DNA of 64,000 nt, taken from Paenibacillus sp. D2_2 (GTDB lineage Bacteria; Bacillota; Bacilli; Paenibacillales; Paenibacillaceae). Made by a program: the position numbers and the translations under genes. The stretch's first letter is position 1, and the number at the start of each line of letters is the position of its first letter. The stretch lies in assembly GCF_031199965.1 (NCBI RefSeq), contig NZ_CP133605.1:4186501-4250500 (forward strand), written 5' to 3'. Below are positions 18,592 through 27,634 of this stretch, piece by piece. A model generated the notes under the pieces. The model saw nothing but the letters and a program-made list of their open reading frames with translations, did no database searches and was not told where the DNA came from.

Positions 18592-19662
18592 TTATTGATC
18601 TTCAAGCCATTCGGTCAGGTGCGCAGCCACAAATTCATCATCGTGCAAATGCGGATAATTGCGATACATACGATCGATTTCTTCCATCTGACCCGGAGAC
18701 AGCGTCTCATGTGGGTTCAGACACCAGATGCCCTGCAACAGGCCTTGGCGGCGCAGTACTTCATGAATACCTGGTATACAGCCTGGCAAATTGATGCGCA
18801 GGATCAAAAAATGCTGCATTGGTATCTGTCACCTGTATATTGCGAGTTAACCATTCTTTTGCGATTTCGCCATGAACGCGGGCAAGCTTGATTTCTTCCA
18901 GGAGTTCAACGGCTTTTTTCGTCCAGACTGCCCAATGGCCAAGCAAGCCACCAACAACCGTCTTTTCCACAAGTTCACCATCGACTTCAAAACGGTAGGT
19001 AGTTAGCAAGTCATTGATGATATTGTCATCATTGCCTGTGTAAAGTGCGATTTCATCCCGTCTGCTGGAATAGCAAATGGCGCGTGCAACATCGATCGAC
19101 TGGTAGCGGTTGAACGGCGCCATCTTGATCGCAACCACATTCTCAATTTCAGCAAACTTACACCAGAAATCGAAGCTGAAGATTCGTCCGCCAACAGACG
19201 GTTGCAAATAGAAGCCGATCACAGGCATCAAGTTGGCTACCTGCTTCGTTCTCTCCAGAATATCCTCTTCACTCCAGTTAACCAGACCGCCCATACTGAG
19301 TAGAACAGCGTCGTAGCCCAGAGATTGTGCCAGCCGCGTCTCATTCAACACCTGCTCTGTAGGTCCGCATACGCCAGCTACTTTAATAAACGGACGATCT
19401 ATATTGGCTTTAGCGATTTCCTCGGCGGCCATTCTAAGTACAGGCTCAAGCAGATCATGCTCTGGATCACGAATTTCAAATTGTGTGGAATGAACACCGA
19501 TCGCAATCCCACCGGCCCCGATGCGGCATAATAACGGGTTAATGCCCGTTGATGTTTCTCGTCCAATTGACGGTTTTCATCAAGCGCCAGAGGGTGGGCA
19601 GGGATGACTAGGCCCTCGTGCAGCGCTTTCAGAAGTTCAGGTGAAAGTGTTGTAGTAGCCAC
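18592..19662 (-). CDS. Dihydrodipicolinate synthase/N-acetylneuraminate lyase-family protein (frameshifted)
   Basis: The GTG start shares a base with the upstream stop (TAGTG), with AAGGGG 9 nt before. The TIM-barrel class I aldolase fold is indicated by VIPAHPLALDENRQLDE, GGIAIGVHSTQF, VNWSEEDILERTKQVANL and VVAIKMAPFNRYQ; the lysine in the last is a candidate Schiff base. About 355 residues once breaks near 19517 and 18783 are repaired, longer than DapA (~290). Members cleave or form 2-keto acids by aldol chemistry. With the neighbouring genes it probably works in an uncharacterised catabolic route, not lysine synthesis (inference). Confidence 0.72.
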
Positions 19663-20678
19663 TAAAATTTCCCCTTTCTTTCCTGGAAGTGAGTCGGTTT
19701 ATTCCATGTTGCTCCGCCTGCTTCAACCCATTCGGCCATCCAATCGATCATTTGTAGCAGGGATACCGCCGGGTAGCCAAAACGCTGATGCGATTTCGAT
19801 GCATTGTTCAGCAGTGCTAGCTCGGCTTCTGTACCTTCGAAGATCGCTTCTTTACCGAGGCGCTTGGCGAATTCCTCAGCAGCCCAACGGATCGACATCG
19901 TCTCCGGTCCGGTAATGTTCATAATGCTTGGCGGACTCGTGCATTCCGTCAGACAGCGCAGAGCCATCTGATTGGCATCCCCTTGCCAAATGACGTTGGC
20001 ATGGCCCATCGTCAGATTGATCGCCCGCTGCTCATTGACGGACTTGGCGATCTCGAGCAGTACACCATAGCGCATATCAATCGCATAATTCAATCGATAG
20101 AACAGCATTGGCGTTCCGTTCTTGTGCGAGTGGTATTCAAAGATGCGCTCCCGTCCCAAAGTCGATTGAGCATATTCGCCAAGTGGCTCCGGTGTGATCG
20201 ATTCGCTGGCTCCGCCGCTGCCAACCGGCATGAAAGGATAGATGTTCCCCGATGAGAATACGACGATCCGAGAATCCTTATATTTCTCAGCCACTCTGCC
20301 CGGTAAATAAGTATTCATGCCCCAAGTGAAATGCTCTCGGCCTGTTGTCCCAAATTTATTTCCCGCCATATAGATGATGTTGTCCGCATGTGGCAACTTC
20401 ATTAGCTCCTCGTCATTCAACAGATCACAGGAAATCGTCTCGATCCCTGAATCCTCCAGCTCGCGTCTTGCCTCTTCATTGGAGAACCGTGATACGCCGA
20501 TGATACGCTTATTCAAACCGCCCTCGCGGACCGCATTTTGCGCCAGTCGAGCTAGACTAGGGCCCATTTTTCCGCCTACACCTAGAATCAGGATATCTCC
20601 CTCAATGGTAGATAAGTCTTTGACCAATGCCTCGGATGGCTCAGCCAATTTTGCTTCCAATTCCTCGATTGTTTTCAA
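19662..20678 (-). CDS. NAD-dependent epimerase/dehydratase (extended SDR)
   Basis: An extended short-chain dehydrogenase with the cofactor motif GVGGKMGPSLARLAQ and the SDR strand VVFSSGNIYPF. The usual YxxxK tyrosine context seems altered, around EYAQSTLGRERIFEYHS. A TTG at 20678 with AAGGGG 7 nt upstream is the best-supported start; an in-frame ATG at 20717 has no ribosome site. It heads the catabolic operon and is coupled to the aldolase gene. Homologues annotated only as epimerases are likely, and the substrate is not evident. Confidence 0.72.
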   Translation of the reverse strand: MKTIEELEAKLAEPSEALVKDLSTIEGDILILGVGGKMGPSLARLAQNAVREGGLNKRIIGVSRFSNEEARRELEDSGIETISCDLLNDEELMKLPHADNIIYMAGNKFGTTGREHFTWGMNTYLPGRVAEKYKDSRIVVFSSGNIYPFMPVGSGGASESITPEPLGEYAQSTLGRERIFEYHSHKNGTPMLFYRLNYAIDMRYGVLLEIAKSVNEQRAINLTMGHANVIWQGDANQMALRCLTECTSPPSIMNITGPETMSIRWAAEEFAKRLGKEAIFEGTEAELALLNNASKSHQRFGYPAVSLLQMIDWMAEWVEAGGATWNKPTHFQERKGKF

Positions 20679-20774
20679 AGCATTTTCCCCTTTCATCCGT
20701 GGATCTGTCTCCATCATAACGACAAGGGATATATAAAGACAAATCTTTAAATCGTCTTTAAATAGTTGAAAAAT

Positions 20775-22092
20775 TTAAATCATCGTCTTATCCTTCAAAA
20801 AAGAAAAACGGTAAATTTGCCGCGGCCGCCCCTTGGGTACCTTCTCCATCCCGGCAATATCAACGAGTCCATTATCGATCCAGAGTAACAGCAACCGGTG
20901 AGTGCTCTTACAGTAATATCAAGCAGAGCAGCAAGCTCATGTACCGAGTATTCAAATTTACCGGATTTCGCAGTATGGGATAACAGTTTGCTTAAATAGG
21001 CGCTTGTCATTCCCGCCTCCTCCGCTCGTCTGATCAGTCCCGTATATGTTGGCGACAGTACGGTCTGTATTGGATCCGACATTTCCAGTGGCCCGATCAG
21101 CGTCTGATCCTCACGGATAATAAAGCAGGTATTCCCGCCAGCTTCCCTCGATTTACGCAGCGCAGCCCGCGCATTGGTTCCCGCTTCATTGGCTGAGGTT
21201 CCGAACCCGACTCCGAAGCTTAAGGAAATTCCGAACGACTGGCTAGCATCCTTGGCCAACGGAATCGTCTTATAACCGCCAGTTCTCTCTCGAAGATGCC
21301 CCGCGTCGTAAAGAATAAATACTCCTCGCCGCCGATTGGCGTCAGGTAGCCGTCCAGCGACTCGACATAGTCCAATACCATCCGATGGATGTCCAGCTTC
21401 AGCTTCTGCACTTCATGCTCACTACCGCGCTTCATGACAAGCTTCCCGAAGTCGTCAACCTTGATCATACCCACAACAATTTGCGATTCCTTAATCCGCC
21501 GTGATTCCGTGGACAGCAGTGCACGCTCCAAGGTCACGCTCATATCCTGATCCGATGGAATCAGCCATTCATTGGCAGCACCAACGACAGCTAGTCTACG
21601 AGCGACCGATTCTACTCCAGTAATCGCAAGTGAGCAAGCTCCCGTATTCAGCTGCTGCTGGTGAAAAGCAAACAGCTTGTCCGCCGAGGCATGAGCAGGA
21701 CCATTATAAAGGACAATCTTCGTGTGCTCGATGCTAAGATCCTGCAGCGCGTTCATGACCATCGTCTTTGTCAACGAATCGATCGAGATGCCGCCATCCA
21801 GGTGTCCAGTCTGCTGGGCTCGGAATAATGTTCTATATAGTCCTGCACCTGTCAGTGGAACATAGTGGACCGGAATCGTAATATTTACCTTCTCCTTCAC
21901 CTTACGATGCGATTGCGCGCCGAATAGAATAAGCGCCTCCACCTCTGTCATCAACAGCTCAGCTGCCGCAGGAATTTCACCTTCATCCTGCACGATCTTC
22001 ACAATAGGCATGAACGTGGGGAATGCCTTGATCACCTTGAGTAGTTTGTCTACAACCGGCTGAATTCCAATAATGCCAATCTTGATTTGCAT
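20775..22092 (-). CDS. Putative transcriptional regulator with GGDEF-like domain and C-terminal winged helix (frameshifted)
   Basis: GAGGAGG precedes the ATG at 22092. The first ~190 residues resemble a ligand/receiver-type module (KIGIIGIQPVVDKLLKVI). The middle has features of a nucleotide-cyclase/GGDEF fold: VVGMIKVDDFGKLVMKRG, then GGEEYLFFTTR, then ISLSFGVGFGTSANEAGTNA and AALRKSREAGGN. The end is DNA-binding (FEYSVHELAALLDITVRAL) followed by KGRPRQIYRFSF. Breaks near 21285 and 20893 are corrected in this reading, giving about 440 residues and a stop at 20775. It is upstream of and codirectional with the catabolic operon, so it probably controls it. Which ligand it senses is unknown. Confidence 0.6.
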
Positions 22093-22140
22093 CTGATTCG
22101 ATTCCTCCTCTCTAAGAAGTTGTTCTAAGTCCGTTCAATC

Positions 22141-22327
22141 TCTAACGAAACTACGGATCGTTATTTCCTCCAAAACAGCAATAAATTATTTCTAACGAAA
22201 CTACAAATCGTTATTAGGGTGAAAAACAAACTTTTAGCCACTCTTTTGCCGAAATAGCGGTACCCAGTTTCGTTACGATTTTTAGCAGCCCTTTTTCAGC
22301 TTAAATAGAGTTGCTCAGTTTCGTTAG
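22141..22327. repeat. Intergenic repeat array, family 1 (two direct and two inverted TAACGAAACT units)
   Basis: Direct units at 22141-22165 and 22191-22214 begin TCTAACGAAACTAC and end ATCGTTATT. Inverted units lie at 22252-22275 and about 22302-22327, reading as the complement (TAACGAAACTG...CTATTT). The same two-direct, two-inverted layout recurs at 43159-43344. It is non-coding and could fold into a large cruciform or stem. Confidence 0.7.
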
Positions 22328-22355
22328 AAATAGTCTTAATCGTCTACAGATAAGT

Positions 22356-23144
22356 TTAGGAATTTTCCTTTTGAATTTTAGCAGGGTTGTTGATTTTATA
22401 TGCGACCGGGTGCTTCGTCAGCTTTTTGGCAACAATTTTGGCTTCAAAAGTAATCGTATCCCCAATGGCGAGCTCAAGCTTTTTGAGTGTCGCGCTGTGA
22501 CTTGACCATGCTTCACCGATTTCGGTCTCCGGTTCAAGAATCGCAACCGACTCATAGATAACCACTTCATCGTCATTATCGGAGAAATGATTCGGCACCG
22601 TTGTGAACTCCTGTACAGTTGCCGTCATTTTCACTTTGCCCTCAGGCAGTTCAATCTTTGGCTTCTTCGCTTTTTTCACTTTACTCTGCGGTGCAGGCGC
22701 ATAATCTGGATCCGAAATATCAACGATTGGCGATTCAACTGCTTCTATTTTCTTGGAGGACTCTTCTTCCAGCTGTGTTCCGATCGTTTCCGTTTCAGGA
22801 GAAGTTACTGCCTTAGACGTTTCTAGTCCCGAATTTTCTGGATCGGCTACAGTCGCCTCATCTGCAACTGGCTTCTGTCCATAGCTCGCTGCCTGCATCT
22901 CCTTCAAATACGAAGGATGAATACAGTGCAATTGCTTATTTTCCAATTCAATGACTGCCGTAATCTTATCAACCATTCCAACGATATTGCAGGGCAGATT
23001 CTGGCCATACCCCTTGTAGAAGAACGCTTTTGTCTTGGTAGCTTTGCCGGACAATAATCCCCATTCTTTGCACTGCTCCAGCTGCGCCGTCTCGTCTTCG
23101 AAGGCGATATAGCTTAGAGGTTCGATCACAAATTCATATTCCAT
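22356..23144 (-). CDS. Hypothetical protein with two folded ends and an acidic linker
   Basis: 262 residues from the ATG at 23144, chosen for the strong GGTGGAGGGG site; upstream in-frame codons lack one. The N-terminal ~80 residues (MEYEFVIEPLSYIAFEDE) look globular. A Glu/Ser/Pro-rich linker spans roughly 85-165. A basic patch (KVKKAKKPKIELPEGK) leads into a beta-rich C-terminal domain with YESVAILEPETEIGEAW and GDTITFEAKIVAK. That last part is reminiscent of an OB-type fold (inference). No signal peptide, no recognised family. It stands alone between the repeat array and the cobalamin genes. Confidence 0.6.
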   Translation of the reverse strand: MEYEFVIEPLSYIAFEDETAQLEQCKEWGLLSGKATKTKAFFYKGYGQNLPCNIVGMVDKITAVIELENKQLHCIHPSYLKEMQAASYGQKPVADEATVADPENSGLETSKAVTSPETETIGTQLEEESSKKIEAVESPIVDISDPDYAPAPQSKVKKAKKPKIELPEGKVKMTATVQEFTTVPNHFSDNDDEVVIYESVAILEPETEIGEAWSSHSATLKKLELAIGDTITFEAKIVAKKLTKHPVAYKINNPAKIQKENS

Positions 23145-23295
23145 TGCCCCTCCACCTTTCAAAATCCATAAATTTATATTATCATTTCTTACCATCCACA
23201 AGCTGCTGATACTAGGCGTTAGGGATAACTCTGTTATCTCGTTCCTGAACATATCTATTTAAAAACTTCACATTGCACACTTTTGGCAATCTTGT

Positions 23296-24267
23296 TTAGA
23301 TCCAATGCCATCCACCATTCACCCAGAACGCAATCAGCATTCCAAGCAAGACCGCCGTATTCGCTGCAAAAAACATCAATCCGACCGTAGAAGGAATATC
23401 TTCTCCATTAAGCTCGCGAGTTTTCTCTCCCATATGGGCACGGACCGATACAACGCCATGATATGAATTTTCTCCGCCAAGCTGAATACCGAGCGCACCT
23501 GCAACTGCAGCTTCCGGGTAACCACTGTTCGGACTGGGGTGCTTCGGAGCATCGCGCCTTACGGCCCGCACTGCCCCTTTCACATCAAGCCTCATTAGCC
23601 AAGCTCCAAGGAACAACATCAGGGCCGTTATACGTGCCGGAATATAATTCGCGACGTCATCCAGCCGGGCCGAAGCCCAGCCCAGATCGATATATTTGTC
23701 GTTCTTGTAGCCGACCATCGAATCTAGTGTATTCACGGCCCGGTATGCGATCGCTAGCGGGGCACCGCCGAGCAGAGCGAAGAACAGCGGCGACACGATT
23801 GCGTCGACGATGTTCTCGGCGACCGTCTCTACGGCGCCGCGGGCGATCTCCGGCTCGGCGAGATGGCCCGTGTCGCGGCCGACGATCATGCCAAGCGATC
23901 GTCTGGCTGCAGGGAGGTCGCCCTTGCACAGCTGGGCGCACACCTCCATCCCGGCGTCCCGCAAGCCCTTGGAAGCGATCGTCGTCCAGATGACGATCGC
24001 CTCCGCGGCTGCGGACAGCCACGGGCTCACCTGGGCCAACAAATACAGCATGGCCCAGGTGAGAGTGAAGCTGCCGCCGACAACGATCAGCGGCAGCAGC
24101 AGCCCCGCCGCCCGGTAGTGGCGGGGCCTGAACAGGCGGCGCAGCAGCGCCTCGACTGCGGCGATCGCCTTCCCCATCCCGATAACCGGGTGGGGAAGCC
24201 ATCTTGGATCGCCGAGCAGCCGGTCGAGGGCATACGCCGCCGGCAGCACCCACCACGCCGCCATCAT
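23296..24267 (-). CDS. cbiB: Adenosylcobinamide-phosphate synthase (CbiB)
   Basis: A 323-residue integral membrane protein with the CbiB hallmarks: YALDRLLGDPRWLPHPVIGMG at the start, GAVETVAENIVDAIVSPLFF, YRAVNTLDSMVGYKND, and HPSPNSGYPEAAVAGALG. It attaches aminopropanol phosphate to adenosylcobyric acid in the last steps of cobalamin assembly. The ATG overlaps the CbiZ stop (ATGA), completing a cobD-cbiZ-cbiB unit. Its coding sequence is markedly GC-rich compared with most neighbours. Confidence 0.9.
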   Translation of the reverse strand: MMAAWWVLPAAYALDRLLGDPRWLPHPVIGMGKAIAAVEALLRRLFRPRHYRAAGLLLPLIVVGGSFTLTWAMLYLLAQVSPWLSAAAEAIVIWTTIASKGLRDAGMEVCAQLCKGDLPAARRSLGMIVGRDTGHLAEPEIARGAVETVAENIVDAIVSPLFFALLGGAPLAIAYRAVNTLDSMVGYKNDKYIDLGWASARLDDVANYIPARITALMLFLGAWLMRLDVKGAVRAVRRDAPKHPSPNSGYPEAAVAGALGIQLGGENSYHGVVSVRAHMGEKTRELNGEDIPSTVGLMFFAANTAVLLGMLIAFWVNGGWHWI

Positions 24268-24991
24268 CGGCGCTCACCCGCTGCGGCGCGCAGCGATTCG
24301 CTCACGGCGGCGTACACCAGGCGGCCTATCGTGCCACCCAGATCGGTCGCGGTCCCGGCATAGGCGTGCAGCAGCGGCCAATCGGCCCGCTGACTGGCGC
24401 CGAGCACGACCGCGTCCGTTGTTGTGCCAGTGGCCGCCAGTCCATTCTCGGCGTCAAGCACGCCGAGGTCCTGCAGCGCTGCGGTCTTGGCCTCCGTCGC
24501 CGTGATGACGGCGTTCACCAGCGCTGCATCCGTCATCCTGCCGTCCACCACCAGCAGGATGTTGATCGTCCCGGCGTCCATACCGCCGGGAATGTCGTCC
24601 TCTGAACTCCCGCTCGCGCGGAGTTCGAAGCCCCCGCCGTTGCGCAGCAGAATACGGCGTAGTCATTGCAGCGCTCCTCGGCAACCGCCGCGTAGCGCAA
24701 CCTCACCGCCGTCAGCAGTCCGGCGGTCTCCTGCTCCGAGATATCCCACTCTTGCAGCAATCGCCGAATATCGCTCTCCGGTTCATCGCAGCGATAATGC
24801 TTGTCCACATATATATTCACGATTTGGTGCAGCTTGCGCATACCACCTCCGTAGACAGCGCTGCTGACTCCTTGGAGTGGGGTCGGTGGTGTAAGCAGCA
24901 GATGGCGCTCACTCCGCAACAGCTTCAGCCCCGCCCAGGCTTCCGATTCATAAAGCCCCTTCTCCGCTCCATCTATAAATGGCATTGTCAT
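24264..24991 (-). CDS. cbiZ: Adenosylcobinamide amidohydrolase, CbiZ type (frameshifted)
   Basis: The C-terminal part reads DAGTINILLVVDGRMTDAALV, VITATEAKTAALQDLGV and ATGTTTDAVVLGAS, matching CbiZ. CbiZ cleaves the aminopropanol side chain of adenosyl-(pseudo)cobinamide to adenosylcobyric acid for salvage. The N-terminal part (151 residues) keeps ATAGASNSARAG. A missing G near 24610 separates the halves; repair gives RAGSSEDDIPGGMDAGTINI and about 243 residues. The start overlaps the cobD stop by 4 nt. With CbiB and CobD this forms a cobinamide-remodelling cassette. Confidence 0.82.
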
Positions 24992-26085
24992 TGGGTTTGA
25001 CCTCCCAGCACAGCGCTCAATTCCGCGAGCAGTCTCCGGCTCTCGCGTTCTCCCTTAACCGCTATCCGGATATCGCGCTCACCAAGCCCTGCGTACATCG
25101 CACAACTGCGAATTAGCACCCCACGGCTTCCGAGCTCCGCTTGAACCCTAGCTGCTGTCCAACCCTCAGCTAGACGGACGAGCATGAAGTTCGCCTCTCC
25201 TGGCCACGTCTCACAACCAAGCTCCCGTAAGGCAGCATGCAATAGACCGCGCTGTTCTGCAATTATAGCCATTGTCTCCTGCTCGTAGGCATCATCTGCC
25301 TGCAAGCACACCTCTCCGGCGGCCAAAGCCAACGAATTGACGCTCCAGGTTACCTGCTTGCCGCGCATCCTGGCTGCAAGCTCCGGTGAAGCAATCGCAA
25401 ACCCGAGTCTCAGCCCGGGAATCGCATAAAATTTCGTCATCGAGCGGATGAGCACCAGATGACTATACTTGGTTAGCTCTGGCAGAAGCGACTGTCTCTG
25501 ATGCTCGGGAATGAAGTCGACAAAAGCTTCATCAACAATCAAGTACGTACCGCTCCGCTCGGCGGTCTCCGCAAATCTACGCAGCTCATCGAGCGGATAT
25601 TGTACGCCGTTCGGATTGTTGGGTTGTCCTAGAAATACTAGATCCGTCTCCATTATCAAGCGTTCAATGTCCTGCGGTGCCGCCCTGAACGCTCTCTCCT
25701 CTTTACCGAACACTGAGCTAACCTGTGCTCCGAACTGCTCAGCCAGCGTTCGATATTCAGAGAAGCAAGGCTCAATAATGCCCACTTTTGATGGAGACAG
25801 AGCTAAGAGGGCTAGTGCCATATTCTCCGCAGCTCCATTCCCAATCACAAGACATTCCGGTTCCACGGTATAGCGACGGCTTAACAAAGATACCAACCGG
25901 CGGTGGCCTGGATCCGGATATTTCACAATTTCCGGCAGAACTTCCCGTAATTTATCCAATAAACCGGGCGGTGGACCAAGCGGGTTAATATTGGCGCTCA
26001 AATCCATCATCTGCTCCGGAGCAATCCCATAACGTTCTGCAGCGGTTTGCAAATCCCCGCCATGTCCGTACACTTCCAGCAACAT
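24988..26085 (-). CDS. cobD: Threonine-phosphate decarboxylase, class I/II aminotransferase fold
   Basis: 365 residues. The ATG at 26085 follows GGAAGAG by 8 nt; an upstream TTG at 26121 lacks a site. It is a PLP enzyme of the HisC/CobD group: NINPLGPPPGL, FLGQPNNPNGVQYP, LIVDEAFVDF, and the cofactor lysine in SMTKFYAIPGLRLGF. CobD decarboxylates L-threonine phosphate to the aminopropanol phosphate used by CbiB. HisC is the main alternative, but the cbiZ-cbiB context favours CobD. An extended -10 promoter lies about 72 nt upstream. Confidence 0.86.
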   Translation of the reverse strand: MLLEVYGHGGDLQTAAERYGIAPEQMMDLSANINPLGPPPGLLDKLREVLPEIVKYPDPGHRRLVSLLSRRYTVEPECLVIGNGAAENMALALLALSPSKVGIIEPCFSEYRTLAEQFGAQVSSVFGKEERAFRAAPQDIERLIMETDLVFLGQPNNPNGVQYPLDELRRFAETAERSGTYLIVDEAFVDFIPEHQRQSLLPELTKYSHLVLIRSMTKFYAIPGLRLGFAIASPELAARMRGKQVTWSVNSLALAAGEVCLQADDAYEQETMAIIAEQRGLLHAALRELGCETWPGEANFMLVRLAEGWTAARVQAELGSRGVLIRSCAMYAGLGERDIRIAVKGERESRRLLAELSAVLGGQTQ

Positions 26086-26156
26086 ATTACGACTCTCTTC
26101 CTCTCTATCAGAAAGGTTCAACAGATTTGAACTGCTCTCAGGTATGATTAAATATG

Positions 26157-26165
26157 ATTATACCA
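26157..26165 (-). promoter_or_regulatory. Extended -10 promoter of the cobD-cbiZ-cbiB operon
   Basis: The minus strand reads TGGTATAAT, an extended -10 element (TGnTATAAT), about 72 nt upstream of the chosen cobD start. A possible overlapping TTGACG-N18-CATAAT (26165-26194) is also present. I looked for a cobalamin riboswitch upstream (26195-26340) and found no convincing B12-box sequence. Confidence 0.5.
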
Positions 26166-26357
26166 TTATGAAGATAGGCTCCGATTCTCGTCAATCGCCT
26201 GCGAGAAAATACCTCCGATCCCCCCTATTCCAGCCTCGACACAATACGCGGCATAACGATTCCCCTCATGCGGCGTGGGAGACACTCTTCCTGCTGACAG
26301 GTACATAGATGATTACATGCATTTTTCATGAATAAATGACGACGATACTTTGGTTTG

Positions 26358-26370
26358 ACTAATAATTAGT
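26358..26370 (+). promoter_or_regulatory. Palindrome in the lipoate ligase promoter region
   Basis: ACTAAT-A-ATTAGT is a perfect 13-bp palindrome that overlaps TTGACT (26355-26360) and precedes TACAAT (26372-26377). The position, about 60-70 nt before the lplA start, is suitable for an operator. No regulator is identified in the window. Confidence 0.35.
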
Positions 26371-26429
26371 TTACAATAGATAAGGAATATACAAAGAACA
26401 AATCTCATAGGCAATGGAGGCTGAAACAT

Positions 26430-27434
26430 ATGCTGTTTATTGACAATCAAGGGATTAACGATCCAACGGTTAACCTCGCTATTGAAGAATATACATTAAG
26501 GCATCTTCCGCTCGAGGATGACAGTTATTTGTTGTTCTATATTAACGCTCCTTCGATCATCATCGGCAAGCATCAGAACACGATCGAAGAGATCAATCAG
26601 GAATATTGCAAGGAGAACGGAGTACAAGTCGTTCGCCGACTATCAGGAGGCGGTGCAGTCTACCATGATCTCGGCAACCTGAATTTCAGCTTCATTACGA
26701 AGGATGACGGCAACTCATTCCACAATTTCCGTAAATTCACACAGCCTGTTGTCGAAGCTCTGAAATCACTGGGCGTTAATGCCGAGCTATCAGGACGCAA
26801 TGATCTACAGGTCGGCGAGCAGAAAATATCCGGTAACGCCCAATTTTCCACACGTGGTCGGATGTTTAGCCACGGCACACTGATGTTCAACTCCGATTTA
26901 GATAATGTCCAGGCCTCCCTTAAGGCCAATCCGGAGAAATTCAAATCCAAGAGCACCAAATCGGTTCGCAGCCGTGTTGCTAATATTAGCGACTTCATGG
27001 ATCAGAAGATGACGGTTGAAGACTTCCGAGCTGAATTGCTTCGTCATATTTTCGGAATGGAAGCGGAACAAGTACCACAGTACAAACTGACCGAAGCCGA
27101 TTGGGCTAAAATCAACGAAATTTCGCAGCAACGCTACAAGAACTGGGATTGGAACTATGGTCTGTCCCCAGCCAGCAATGTGAAGCATGCCAAGAAATTC
27201 CCTGCGGGTATTATTGACTTGCGTATGGACATTGAAGAGGGACATATCCGTAACATTAAAATTTACGGTGACTTCTTCGGCGTCGGAGATGTTGTGGATA
27301 TCGAAGACAAACTTAGAGGAATCCGTTACGAAGAAAACGCGGTTCGTGAAGCGCTTGCTGACATTGATGTGAAATACTATTTCGGCAACATTGACAAGGA
27401 TGAATTTATCGGTCTGGTGTTCCTAGAAGAATAG
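26430..27434 (+). CDS. lplA: Lipoate-protein ligase A
   Basis: A 334-residue protein starting after TGGAGGC. The biotin/lipoyl ligase core is clear: PSIIIGKHQNTIEEIN, the lipoate-pocket signature RRLSGGGAVYHDLGNLNFSF, and GNAQFSTRGRMFSHGTLMF. The C-terminal accessory domain present in LplA is also there (FGVGDVVDIEDKLRG). It activates free lipoate with ATP and transfers it to E2 and GcvH proteins in the cytoplasm. The gene is intact and monocistronic, closed by a strong terminator. Confidence 0.93.
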   Translation: MLFIDNQGINDPTVNLAIEEYTLRHLPLEDDSYLLFYINAPSIIIGKHQNTIEEINQEYCKENGVQVVRRLSGGGAVYHDLGNLNFSFITKDDGNSFHNFRKFTQPVVEALKSLGVNAELSGRNDLQVGEQKISGNAQFSTRGRMFSHGTLMFNSDLDNVQASLKANPEKFKSKSTKSVRSRVANISDFMDQKMTVEDFRAELLRHIFGMEAEQVPQYKLTEADWAKINEISQQRYKNWDWNYGLSPASNVKHAKKFPAGIIDLRMDIEEGHIRNIKIYGDFFGVGDVVDIEDKLRGIRYEENAVREALADIDVKYYFGNIDKDEFIGLVFLEE

Positions 27435-27462
27435 TATCTGGAAAGAAACCACATATGTATAC

Positions 27463-27513
27463 GCCCGGAGTACGAGAACCCTTCAACAGGCTCTCGTACT
27501 CCGGGCTTTTTAT
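27463..27513 (+). terminator. Intrinsic terminator of lplA
   Basis: A perfect 15-bp stem GCCCGGAGTACGAGA (27463-27477) / TCTCGTACTCCGGGC (27492-27506) with a 14-nt loop, followed by TTTTTATTT. It lies 28 nt past the lplA stop. Confidence 0.9.
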
Positions 27514-27634
27514 TTCTACTCGCAATCCCCAATTCTTCAATTCATTGCTACACTTAGATAATTTGAGCTCGAAGGTGTTATTTTGCATGTTTCTAGCCAA
27601 GCAAGAGATAAGCCCAAGAACGATATTTCCTCGC

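Noticed and set aside
18592..19662. Lysine biosynthesis DapA
   Set aside because: Longer than DapA, divergent motifs, and embedded in a catabolic operon with no other lysine genes.
26086..26340. Possible cobalamin riboswitch upstream of cobD
   Set aside because: The sequence has GGAAG-like pieces but no recognisable B12 box or surrounding core. Only an extended -10 promoter is clear.
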